Shown: positions 1-6,244, counted from the first letter of the stretch. The stretch: DNA of 6,937 nt from JAWVZH01 sp033722295 (GCA_033722295.1 JAWVZH010000143.1:1-6937), one strand, 5' to 3'. A program made the numbers and translations. The notes: generated from the sequence alone by a model not told the origin.

Positions 1-1
1 A

Positions 2-646
2 TTTGTTGGTGAAACCAGACCTGAAGCCAGAATACCCATGGGCATAGGCCTTTATAAAGACACCGCTAGCGCCAAAGTTTACGCTATGGTAAGCAGGAGA
101 TCCGGTCCTACGGACGGGACCTATCTATGGCAGTATGAACTGGTCGCACAAGATTCGACATTGACTGGTGAATTGGTAAGAAAGTTCGGGGCATATTCAG
201 GCAGGGGTGGAATAGAGGCTATTGCAGTGGATGATGAATTGGGATATGTCTACTATTCGGATGAGACTTCGGGCATACGCAAATATTATGCTCACCCCGA
301 TTCCTCGGATCGTGAACTCGCTCATTTCGGAACAGAGGACTTTCTTGAAGAAAGGGAAGGTATAGCGATCTGGCCCACTGAGTATCGCAGGGGCTATATT
401 CTTGTTTCAGATCAGCAGCAATTCACTTTCGAGGTCTTTACGCGTGAAGGCTCGGATTCCGATCCGCATAAACATCAAAGATTGGGCGAGATCAGATTGA
501 GCACCTTGGAGACCGACGGATGCGATCTATATGCTGATTCTATTTCTCCGAGATACCCCGAAGGCATCTTTGTGGCCATGTCAGAAGGGGCTGTATTTCA
601 TTACTATGACCTCAGGGATATAAGATCAGCTATAAGTCGTCTCTGA
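2..646 (+). CDS. Beta-propeller phytase, C-terminal part (5' end outside window)
   Basis: The reading frame is open to the left edge, so this is the C-terminal part (about 214 residues) of a longer protein. Family members are usually about 350 residues or more. The sequence matches the beta-propeller (3-)phytase family: PMGIGLYKD at visible residues 12-20, a blade with LWQYEL at about 42-47, IEAIAVDDELGYVYYSDE at about 71-88 followed by GIRKYYAHPD, REGIAIW at about 118-124, and GYILVSDQQ at about 131-139. It ends with YPEGIFVAMSEG. Such enzymes hydrolyse phytate (myo-inositol hexakisphosphate) with Ca2+ and release phosphate, usually outside the cytoplasm. The acidic DDE and SDE segments are where the family places Ca2+ and phosphate ligands. 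The signal peptide, if any, lies outside the window. The gene converges on the small secreted-protein gene downstream. The family call is firm; phytate as the actual substrate is inferred from the family. Confidence 0.9.
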   Translation, partial: FVGETRPEARIPMGIGLYKDTASAKVYAMVSRRSGPTDGTYLWQYELVAQDSTLTGELVRKFGAYSGRGGIEAIAVDDELGYVYYSDETSGIRKYYAHPDSSDRELAHFGTEDFLEEREGIAIWPTEYRRGYILVSDQQQFTFEVFTREGSDSDPHKHQRLGEIRLSTLETDGCDLYADSISPRYPEGIFVAMSEGAVFHYYDLRDIRSAISRL

Positions 647-845
647 ATTTGGAAAAGCGCTACAACACTCCCCTCCTTCCCCTCCTATAAAAACTTGTAC
701 ATACCAGATCTCACCAGAGATGCCCCGGTGAGGATGCATGATATATAGGTCATATTGTCGGGAAGCGACAGCCAGCAGTTGAATAAAAGACTAATATACC
801 TGACTCATGCTAATGCAGGCATATCCTATATGATTTAATATCGAA
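647..845. other. Intergenic region between convergent genes, with short hairpins
   Basis: No gene was found in these 199 bases. The region starts with a pyrimidine-rich tract at about 668-686. Four short inverted repeats are visible. ATCTC (708-712) pairs with GAGAT (717-721). CTCACC (710-715) pairs with GGTGAG (727-732). These two overlap and are mutually exclusive. TGTCG (756-760) pairs with CGACA (766-770). CATAT (820-824) pairs with ATATG (828-832). None is followed by a clear T-tract, so I do not call an intrinsic terminator, although this is where terminators for both flanking genes would be expected. The structures are short and may be chance. Confidence 0.35.
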
Positions 846-1169
846 TTACCTGAAAAGGAACTCTTTTGTAGAAGGATCGTAGTAAACCGTGCCAATGACC
901 TCACCAGCCTTATTCGCCACTTCTACACCGCGATCTCCTGAACTCTCAACCGCTTTGGCCACATCGATATCCGGGCTCGTCATAGGTTCGGTATTACTTA
1001 GGTCAAAAACTCCATTTTCCTTGTTGATCATAAACTCACCAGCACTGATCTTGAGGATCACCTGATCTTCGGCAACATCCAGTCCATTAATCGTCTGTGC
1101 ATTAATGTCTTGTGAAAGAAACAGGGATATTCCAGTAAAAATAAAGACAATTGCGAGGGTCCTTTTCAT
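846..1169 (-). CDS. Small secreted protein of unknown function
   Basis: I do not recognise a family. The protein is 107 residues from the ATG at 1169. That start is chosen because it gives a textbook signal peptide: MKR, a hydrophobic stretch at about residues 5-18, and a likely cleavage site after A24 (INA|QT). The frame stays open to an ATG at 1364, but the extra 65 residues are uncharacteristic and would bury the signal peptide. The mature part, about 83 residues, is acidic, has no cysteine, and ends in a short beta-like segment (VIGTVYYDPSTKEFLFR). It reads as a small exported beta-rich or flexible protein. The gene is transcribed alone, convergent with the phytase gene and divergent from the YCII lipoprotein gene. 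The upstream leader holds a GC-rich inverted repeat. No function can be assigned. Confidence 0.7.
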   Translation of the reverse strand: MKRTLAIVFIFTGISLFLSQDINAQTINGLDVAEDQVILKISAGEFMINKENGVFDLSNTEPMTSPDIDVAKAVESSGDRGVEVANKAGEVIGTVYYDPSTKEFLFR

Positions 1170-1420
1170 TCTATTTGAGGTTTTAGTTCTGTTATCAAAA
1201 TTTGGGGTGGTCACCAAAAACCACCCCCCGAAGATCGTATTTTTTCCGCAAACATTGGAAAAACTGATGTAATTTAATCTTCCTGAAACACCTTTAGCTT
1301 TCTCAGAATCCATGTTACCAGAAACACAGAGGTGAAGACAGAACTCATTCAGCAAGGTGATCATTATATTACCAGTTCAATTAACAACTTAGCATAGAGA
1401 TCTTACTACACTTTAAAGTT
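1170..1420. promoter_or_regulatory. Divergent intergenic region expected to hold two promoters
   Basis: These 251 bases lie between two divergently transcribed genes, so promoters for both should be here. No convincing Bacteroidota-type promoter (TAnnTTTG at -7 with TTG near -33) can be read on either strand. The best minus-strand candidate is AATGTTTG (complement of 1249-1256), one mismatch from consensus and without a clear -33 element. The most distinct structure is the inverted repeat at 1204-1227, annotated separately. The rest is AT-rich and I see no further gene in it. Confidence 0.4.
1204..1227 (-). repeat. GC-rich inverted repeat in the leader of the small secreted-protein gene
   Basis: GGGGTGG (1204-1210) and CCACCCC (1221-1227) are perfect 7-bp arms around a 10-nt loop. 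The repeat lies about 35 bp upstream of the ATG at 1169. In the minus-strand transcript it would form a stable hairpin in the 5' leader, followed by AAATTTTG rather than a run of U. It therefore looks less like a terminator than like an operator or a leader structure. The arms stand out against the AT-rich surroundings. A role is inference only. Confidence 0.45.
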
Positions 1421-1936
1421 ATGAAGGCAAATAACATTCCCTTACTGCTCATTATGGTTCTGTTCTTCCTGGCCTCATGTGAGAGTGAAAAGAGTTCGAC
1501 AACTTCAGATGACAACTCGACGGAAGCACATACAGAAATTCAATATGACTCAGCAAAAGCAGTCGAGTACAACGCCGATGAATATGGCATGCGTAAGTAT
1601 GTCATGGCATTTTTATACCGTGGCCCAAACCGTGATCTGGATTCATCAGAATCGGCAGAACTGCAACGTGCTCATCTCGCCAATATTATGAGAATGTCCG
1701 AAGAGGGCACCTTGATCCTGGCGGGACCCTTCTTCGATGATCAGGATCTGAGAGGGATCTACATATTTGCAGTGGACTCTAAAGAAGAAGCACAAAAGCT
1801 GACAAGTACTGATCCGGCCATACAGGCGGGCTCTTTGCGTATGGAGTTAAGAGAATGGTACGGCTCAGCAGCACTGATGGGACTCAAAGATATCCATGCC
1901 AGCCTGACCAAAACAGCGATCGTCGAGCATGAATAA
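1421..1936 (+). CDS. Lipoprotein with YCII-related domain
   Basis: The protein is 171 residues. The N-terminus is a lipoprotein signal with a lipobox LASC ending at C20, so the mature protein is predicted to be lipid-anchored in the cell envelope. A Ser/Thr/acid-rich linker (about 21-55) leads into a YCII-related domain (about 58-152), a small ferredoxin-like fold. Visible family hallmarks are YVMAFLYRGPNR (60-71), the conserved histidine H85 in AHLANI, LILAGPFFDD (98-107), LRGIYIF (110-116), DPAIQAG (131-137) and WYGSAAL (146-152). The family has a conserved His thought to be catalytic, but for most members the reaction is unknown. Most YCII proteins are cytoplasmic and about 100 residues long, so the lipoprotein leader is an addition. 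The gene is followed after 78 bp by the pirin-like gene in the same direction, possibly cotranscribed. Confidence 0.88.
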   Translation: MKANNIPLLLIMVLFFLASCESEKSSTTSDDNSTEAHTEIQYDSAKAVEYNADEYGMRKYVMAFLYRGPNRDLDSSESAELQRAHLANIMRMSEEGTLILAGPFFDDQDLRGIYIFAVDSKEEAQKLTSTDPAIQAGSLRMELREWYGSAALMGLKDIHASLTKTAIVEHE

Positions 1937-1963
1937 TGGTACACAGTAATGTTCTCCTATTGT

Positions 1964-1977
1964 AGGTTGAACAACCT
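1964..1977. repeat. Short inverted repeat between lipoprotein and pirin genes
   Basis: AGGTTG (1964-1969) and CAACCT (1972-1977) form a perfect inverted repeat with a 2-nt centre, or a 5-bp stem with a GAAC loop. It starts 28 nt after the lipoprotein stop codon and is followed by a T-rich but interrupted tract (TTCTGCTTGATATT). It could be a weak terminator, a processing site or an operator for the pirin-like gene. Its position downstream of the alternative ATG at 1949 supports the ATG at 2015 as the pirin-like start. Confidence 0.35.
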
Positions 1978-2014
1978 TCTGCTTGATATTATCTTATTTC
2001 AAAGAATTATATCA

Positions 2015-2767
2015 ATGTTGGAAAAAATACCACACTCCAGACGAAGGGAATACAGAGACGATGGAAAGACAATCAAGATCCTATATCCCGGTAACGCCCT
2101 GGATATGGAAGATTCGGGTTTGGGAACTATTGGAAGGATAGATCATGTATACCTTGAGCCGGGAACATCTATCGACAAGCATCCTCATGAAAATGATGAA
2201 ATACTTAGTTATCTCCGGCAGGGAACTCTTATCCATAAGGATTCCATAGGTAATAATGACGAACTTCATCCTCAACGAATCCTTGTTTTGAACTCAGGAA
2301 GACATGTCGAACATGAGGAACACGTCAAACAGGATGGTCAAACCGTAGAAATGCTGCAGATCTTTCTCCGTCCTGAAAAAGATGACCTTGAGCCCATGGC
2401 GCAATTTCATGACCTGGACGAGAAATACAGTACAAATAAATGGCGGACACTAGCCGGGAATGATCAGCGTGCACCTGTGAAGTTCAGGAGCAAGACAAAA
2501 TGCTATGACATGCTATTGAAAGCAGGTCAACACACTTCATTGCCCTCTCTTATGCAATTCGATAAATTGTCTTTATTTCTCTATGTATTTTCCGGAAGTA
2601 TCGCTCTCAACGATCATTACCTCTCACTAAATACAGGAGATAGCCTCTACATAGAAAAGGAGAAACCCAATTTTCTCGCCAGGGAGGATAGTCATTTGAT
2701 CCTTGTAGTTACAGATCGAAACAGCGAGTATAGCTCATCTGGCCTCTACAGCGGAAAGCGATGGTGA
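2015..2767 (+). CDS. Pirin-family bicupin protein (YhhW-like)
   Basis: From the ATG at 2015 the protein is 250 residues, close to the usual size of bacterial pirins such as YhhW. An in-frame ATG at 1949 would add 22 hydrophobic residues unlike the family N-terminus, so I prefer 2015. The N-terminal cupin carries the expected metal ligands: H56 and H58 in KHPHEN, then H100 and E102 in the VEHEEH segment. This is the same His, His, His, Glu layout as human pirin and YhhW. Other family segments are YLRQGTLIHKDSIGN (66-80) and LNSGRHVEH. A weaker C-terminal cupin follows at about 155-240 (LYVFSGSIAL). Some pirins are Fe-dependent quercetin 2,3-dioxygenases and others are redox-sensing regulators; the substrate here cannot be read from sequence. 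No signal peptide is seen, so the protein is probably cytoplasmic. It lies between the YCII lipoprotein gene and a secreted-protein gene. Confidence 0.85.
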   Translation: MLEKIPHSRRREYRDDGKTIKILYPGNALDMEDSGLGTIGRIDHVYLEPGTSIDKHPHENDEILSYLRQGTLIHKDSIGNNDELHPQRILVLNSGRHVEHEEHVKQDGQTVEMLQIFLRPEKDDLEPMAQFHDLDEKYSTNKWRTLAGNDQRAPVKFRSKTKCYDMLLKAGQHTSLPSLMQFDKLSLFLYVFSGSIALNDHYLSLNTGDSLYIEKEKPNFLAREDSHLILVVTDRNSEYSSSGLYSGKRW

Positions 2768-2794
2768 TCCTTCTGCTCATGAATCATGGCACCC

Positions 2795-2853
2795 TGTAGT
2801 AAAGCTACAACAGAGAGATTCGTGGTGTCAATCCTAAAGATTGTTTATCTTTA
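2795..2853. repeat. Two small inverted repeats after the pirin-like gene
   Basis: TGTAG (2795-2799) pairs with CTACA (2805-2809), and TAAAGAT (2835-2841) pairs perfectly with ATCTTTA (2847-2853). The right arm of the second repeat overlaps TATCTTTA (2846-2853), one base from the Bacteroidota -7 consensus TAnnTTTG and about 50 bp upstream of the next start codon. A promoter for the 2905 gene is possible, but no clear -33 element is seen. Neither hairpin has a terminator-type T-tract. Confidence 0.3.
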
Positions 2854-2904
2854 AGATCGCACTTCAGGTAGACAATTCCTTTATTTCAAACTAAGATCAG
2901 TCTC

Positions 2905-3405
2905 ATGAGAAACTGTACTATCATTGTTTTCGCCATTTTATTTTTTGGAGAGATCAATGCACAAGAAGTTTGTCCCTGCTGTACAGTGCCTTACAGGCAA
3001 TTCGATTTCTGGCTAGGCCAGTGGTCGGTCTACGATACTACAGGCCAGTTGGCAGGACATAATACCATTCAAAAAATTGAAGGCAATTGCATCATCAGTG
3101 AAAGCTGGAAGGGCGTTAAAGGCAGCTCAGGAAGAAGTTACAGCTACTTTGACAGAAGAGACTCTACCTGGAACCAGACCTGGGTCGATAGTGGTGGGGG
3201 CTCATTGATATTGAAAGGACAGGGCGGTGATGGTCAGATCATATTGAAAGGCCCCCTGAAGAATGGTCCGAAAGGTAAATACTACGATCAGATCACATGG
3301 CAATTACAGGAGGACAGTACAGTTACCCAGATCTGGAAGATATACGACGAAGGTGGCAACGTGAACAAAACACTCTTTTACGGCTTATATAGAAAGGAAA
3401 AGTAA
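2905..3405 (+). CDS. Secreted protein with FDFWLGxW motif (DUF1579-like)
   Basis: The protein is 166 residues. A signal peptide is clear: MRN, a hydrophobic stretch at about 5-15, and probable cleavage after A19 (INA|QE), the same INA|Q junction seen in the small secreted protein at 846-1169. The mature protein starts with a CPCC cluster (23-26), then YRQFDFWLGQW (30-40), which resembles the start of DUF1579-type and related lipocalin-like beta-barrel proteins. Further segments are SESWKGVKGSSGRSYSYF (about 70-87), WNQTWVDSGGGSL and a C-terminal TQIWKIYDEGG...LFYGLYRK. The repeated aromatic beta-strand pattern suggests a small beta-barrel that may bind a hydrophobic ligand, but no ligand or reaction is known to me. 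The CPCC cysteines might form a disulfide or bind a metal outside the cytoplasm. The family assignment is tentative; coding potential and secretion are clear. Confidence 0.8.
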   Translation: MRNCTIIVFAILFFGEINAQEVCPCCTVPYRQFDFWLGQWSVYDTTGQLAGHNTIQKIEGNCIISESWKGVKGSSGRSYSYFDRRDSTWNQTWVDSGGGSLILKGQGGDGQIILKGPLKNGPKGKYYDQITWQLQEDSTVTQIWKIYDEGGNVNKTLFYGLYRKEK

Positions 3406-3461
3406 AAAGGCCCTCTAAGTAATAGTACGGATAGCATTAAAAGGAAAAGTATAGATACTTT
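3393..3461. repeat. 12-bp direct repeat and short inverted repeat after the secreted-protein gene
   Basis: AAAGGAAAAGTA occurs exactly at 3393-3404 and again at 3440-3451, 47 bp apart. The first copy covers the last codons and the first two bases of the stop codon of the secreted-protein gene. The second copy overlaps an inverted repeat, AAAGTAT (3446-3452) with ATACTTT (3455-3461), whose two-base centre means about 6 bp would pair as a hairpin. The repeat is purine-rich and low in complexity, so it may be chance or a small local duplication. Confidence 0.35.
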
Positions 3462-3562
3462 AGCTTGATCGCACCCAATACATTATCTTGCAGCCTTTTC
3501 GAATTCAAGGTGGACAACAAATTATCTGATTCACACCAACTCATAATAATAAGTCGAAGTTC

Positions 3563-4585
3563 ATGATCGAACAGAGTATTAAAAGAGACCTGTCCAATTG
3601 GAAAAGTATAGTCTCCAAATATCAAAAGCCAGATAATAAGAAAGCGATACTTCAGATATTGACTTCCTTCATGCCCTTTCTAGCCTTATGGGTCTTGATG
3701 TATTTCACATATTCGTATTCTAAAGCATTGACATTGGGTCTGGCCGTAATAAATGCCTTTTTTCTTGTCAGAATTTTCATTATTCAGCATGATTGTGGTC
3801 ACCAATCGTATTTCGGATCCAGAGTGTGGAACAACATCACAGGCGTCATTTCGTCCTATTTCAGTACGATCCCTTTTCACTACTGGGCCAGAACACATAG
3901 TTATCATCATGCTCATACAGGCATGTTGGAACATCGTGATATAGGTGATATCGATTTTTTGACTGTAACCGAATTTGAGAAAAGGAGCAAGTGGCAAAGA
4001 TTCTGGTATCGTGTCTTTCGGAACCCATTCGTTCTCTTCGTCATAGTACCGATTTTCTATTTCGTTGTGTCCCTTCGATTGCCGCTAATCAATCTCAAGG
4101 TGATCAGGAACATGAACTACAAACAACTGATAAATAATGTGGGCCTCATCATAGCCTATTGTACATTAGGCTATTTCCTGGGCTGGGAACGCTTCTTCTT
4201 TATCCAATTGTCCATTCTCGGAATATTCATGATCATAGCCTTCTGGTTTTTCTATATACAGCACCAGCATGAGCATGCTTATTTCAGTTGGAAAGACAAC
4301 TGGGACTTTCTTCTCGCCTCGATCCGTGGGGCTACATTCTACAAGCTGCCAGCATTATTCAACTGGCTGACAGGTAATATCGGATATCATCATATCCACC
4401 ATTTGAACTCCCTTATACCCAACTATAATCTGGTACGGTGTTCCAAAGAGAATCCCATCCTCAACAAATATGTCAATACGATCAACTTCAAAGAGAGTCT
4501 GAAACTTATCAACAATAAGCTTTGGGATGAGAAACAGAACAGAATGATCAGTTTCAGAGAATATTATAGGACAGCGGCCGTCTGA
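3563..4585 (+). CDS. Membrane fatty acid desaturase (DesA-like, acyl-lipid type)
   Basis: The protein is 340 residues, typical for bacterial membrane desaturases. All three histidine boxes that hold the di-iron centre are present: HDCGH (76-80), HSYHH (112-116) and HHIHH (276-280). The third lies in NIGYHHIHHLNSLIPNYNL, which closely follows the acyl-lipid desaturase pattern. A further histidine-rich segment, HQHEH (234-238), follows the last membrane block. Hydrophobic stretches at about 32-50, 55-75, 155-172, 190-208 and 212-232 fit four to six membrane passes with the boxes on the cytoplasmic face. The protein should insert a double bond into membrane-lipid acyl chains using O2 and an external electron donor; no ferredoxin or cytochrome b5 domain is fused. 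Regioselectivity (delta-9, delta-12 or other) cannot be read from sequence. It ends the rightward gene run and faces the pepD gene with 20 bp between stop codons. Confidence 0.92.
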   Translation: MIEQSIKRDLSNWKSIVSKYQKPDNKKAILQILTSFMPFLALWVLMYFTYSYSKALTLGLAVINAFFLVRIFIIQHDCGHQSYFGSRVWNNITGVISSYFSTIPFHYWARTHSYHHAHTGMLEHRDIGDIDFLTVTEFEKRSKWQRFWYRVFRNPFVLFVIVPIFYFVVSLRLPLINLKVIRNMNYKQLINNVGLIIAYCTLGYFLGWERFFFIQLSILGIFMIIAFWFFYIQHQHEHAYFSWKDNWDFLLASIRGATFYKLPALFNWLTGNIGYHHIHHLNSLIPNYNLVRCSKENPILNKYVNTINFKESLKLINNKLWDEKQNRMISFREYYRTAAV

Positions 4586-4600
4586 ATGTAAGCGCTCAGA
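4581..4600. terminator. Possible weak terminator between convergent desaturase and pepD genes
   Basis: TCTGA (4581-4585, including the desaturase stop codon) can pair with TCAGA (4596-4600) around a 10-nt loop that contains the palindrome AGCGCT. A T-rich stretch (ACTTATTTTG) follows in the plus direction. The stem is only 5 bp, so this is weak, but it is the only hairpin in the 20-bp space where both transcripts must end or run into each other. Confidence 0.2.
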
Positions 4601-4605
4601 AGAAC

Positions 4606-6063
4606 TTATTTTGCTGGAATTCTCTTCATTGTTTCAAGGAAGTACTTCCAGAATTTCTGTACAGATGAGATCTGGGCTTTTTCATCAGGAGAATGCGCAC
4701 CCCGAATATTAGGACCAAATGATATCATATCCATATCCGGATAATGAGTGCCCAATATGCCACATTCCAAACCGGCATGGCAGGCATAGACCTTTGGTTC
4801 TTCCTCAAAAACCTCCTCGTAAATAGTACTCATAAGTTTGATTATAGGAGCATCAGGTTTTGGCGTCCACCCGGGATAACTTCCGCTTGTGGTAACTTCC
4901 GCGCCTATCAGGTCAAATACCGACCGTATCATGTTGGCCAGGTCCATTTTTTCTGTATCTACCGATGACCTTGTCAGACACAGGATGCTAAACTTGCCAT
5001 CTTTGATCTCAACCCGTGCAAGATTATTAGAAGTCTGCACAAGGTCCTCCACATCCGGACTCATACGGTATATACCAACTGGACAGGCATAAACAGCATT
5101 CAGCAAGCCGGTCAGGTCTGCCTTGCTTATCACCTTGTCCGGATGCTCGGCATCTCCATAGGCCAATGTTATTTCAGGATCTGTGCTCTTGTATTCTGAC
5201 TTCAGTACCAGCCCTAAATGAGTCAGGGACTCTTCCACATCTGCTACTTGATTCTCGGGTATAGTAATCACAGAGAAGGATTCTCTGGGAATGGCATTTC
5301 GCAATCCACCACCGTCGACTGAAGCGACCTCGAGCTCAATGTTCCTTGAAAGTTCCCATAGCACTCGATTCATCAATTTGTTGGCATTGGCCCGGCCAAG
5401 ATGTATGTCCATTCCTGAATGACCACCTGTCAATCCCGTGATCGACACTTTCAGCGCGACGTCATTCTTTGGTGACACTTCTTCATATGTCCCACTTGCA
5501 GTCACGTCTATACCGCCCGCGCAACCAATAGTCAGCTCATCGTCATCCTCGGTATCAAGGTTCAATAGAATATCTCCTGACAGCAATCCTCCCTTGAGAC
5601 CAATCGCGCCTGTCATACCGGTTTCTTCATCAATAGTGAACAAAGCTTCGATCGGTGGATGAGGAACATCCTCAGAGGCTAGAATCGTCATGATCGTAGC
5701 CACGCCGATACCATTGTCCGCACCGAGTGTGGTTCCTTCTGCTTTGACCCAGTCCCCGTCAACGGTCATTCTTATACCTTCCTTATCAAAATCAAAATCG
5801 GTATCAGCGTTCTTCTGATGCACCATATCCAGGTGGCTTTGAAGCACGACGGTTTGCCGGTCTTCCATACCCTTCGAGGCCGGCTTTTTGATGATTACAT
5901 TACCAACATCATCCACTTTGGTCTCCAATCCAAGATCCTCGCCAAAGTTTACCATGAATTGTATTACTCTCTCTTCTTTCTTAGATCCTCGCGGGACAGC
6001 ATTGAGGTCGGCAAAATTATTCCACAATTGCCTTGGCTCCAGATTCCGGACTTCATTCGACAT
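4606..6063 (-). CDS. pepD: Aminoacyl-histidine dipeptidase PepD (peptidase M20 family)
   Basis: The protein is 485 residues, the same length as E. coli PepD. The M20 di-zinc site is complete: H77 in SHLDM with the general D79 after it, the bridging D116 in GADNG, the catalytic E146 and metal ligand E147 in IDEETG, D170 in LNLDTE, and H457 in RGAHSPDE. The lid/dimerisation domain occupies about 205-390 and starts with the family segment TGGHSGMDIHLGRANA (212-227). The enzyme cleaves Xaa-His dipeptides such as carnosine and other dipeptides in the cytoplasm; no signal peptide is present. The ATG at 6063 gives the expected N-terminus (NLEPRQLWNNFADLNAVPRGS). It lies 181 bp downstream of the cytochrome-c peroxidase gene in the same direction, with a 7-bp tandem repeat in the gap, and converges on the desaturase gene. 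Exact substrate preference is inferred from the family. Confidence 0.95.
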   Translation of the reverse strand: MSNEVRNLEPRQLWNNFADLNAVPRGSKKEERVIQFMVNFGEDLGLETKVDDVGNVIIKKPASKGMEDRQTVVLQSHLDMVHQKNADTDFDFDKEGIRMTVDGDWVKAEGTTLGADNGIGVATIMTILASEDVPHPPIEALFTIDEETGMTGAIGLKGGLLSGDILLNLDTEDDDELTIGCAGGIDVTASGTYEEVSPKNDVALKVSITGLTGGHSGMDIHLGRANANKLMNRVLWELSRNIELEVASVDGGGLRNAIPRESFSVITIPENQVADVEESLTHLGLVLKSEYKSTDPEITLAYGDAEHPDKVISKADLTGLLNAVYACPVGIYRMSPDVEDLVQTSNNLARVEIKDGKFSILCLTRSSVDTEKMDLANMIRSVFDLIGAEVTTSGSYPGWTPKPDAPIIKLMSTIYEEVFEEEPKVYACHAGLECGILGTHYPDMDMISFGPNIRGAHSPDEKAQISSVQKFWKYFLETMKRIPAK

Positions 6064-6140
6064 GACTGACTATTTTAAGTGAAGCAGGAAAGTAAGAAAT
6101 AGGTAACAAGTAAACGGGGAATGCAGGGTAAATAATGAAG

Positions 6141-6175
6141 GTTTATTGTTTATTGTTTATTGTTTATTGTTTATT
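6141..6175. repeat. Perfect 7-bp tandem repeat, five copies (GTTTATT)
   Basis: Five uninterrupted copies of GTTTATT (AATAAAC on the minus strand) run from 6141 to 6175. The repeat ends 78 bp upstream of the pepD start codon, in the peroxidase-pepD gap. Perfect copies suggest recent expansion by slipped-strand replication, and such tracts often vary in copy number between strains. If a pepD promoter lies across or beside the tract, copy number would change its spacing or DNA curvature by steps of 7 bp. No promoter motif can be placed confidently. Confidence 0.9.
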
Positions 6176-6216
6176 GCTAGATGATCCTAAAGAACTAAGC
6201 TTGACGTTATTATCCA

Positions 6217-6240
6217 TAAACACTAATCATTAAACACTAA
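6217..6240. repeat. 10-bp direct repeat TAAACACTAA, two copies
   Basis: TAAACACTAA occurs at 6217-6226 and 6231-6240, separated by TCAT, just after the peroxidase stop codon in the transcribed (minus) direction. It shares the TAAAC core with the nearby 7-bp tandem repeat (AATAAAC read on the minus strand is a different strand, so the likeness may only reflect composition). It could be a paired protein-binding site or remains of slippage. Confidence 0.5.
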
Positions 6241-6244
6241 ACTC

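Noticed and set aside
1249..1256. Possible minus-strand promoter element AATGTTTG
   Set aside because: It is one mismatch from TAnnTTTG but has no visible TTG at the proper distance upstream, so it is not better than chance in AT-rich DNA.
1170..1364. N-terminal extension of the small secreted protein up to an ATG at 1364
   Set aside because: The frame is open, but the added 65 residues look random, and a proper signal peptide starts at 1169. The extension would also cover the GC-rich inverted repeat and leave almost no promoter space for the divergent gene.
1949..2014. Longer start for the pirin-like gene, adding 22 residues
   Set aside because: The added residues are unlike pirin N-termini, and the metal ligands fall at the standard positions (H56, H58, H100, E102) only when counting from the ATG at 2015. 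The stretch also contains an inverted repeat.
3686..3997. Minus-strand open frame of 103 codons inside the desaturase gene
   Set aside because: It is antisense to the histidine-box region of a clear desaturase. The translation has no recognisable domain and no plausible upstream signals.
5438..6082. Plus-strand open frames opposite the pepD gene
   Set aside because: They lie antisense to a full-length, motif-complete PepD gene and their translations show no family features.
6141..6175. CRISPR array or replication-origin iterons
   Set aside because: The 7-bp units are directly adjacent with no spacers, and no replication initiator gene, DnaA-box cluster or Cas gene is present.
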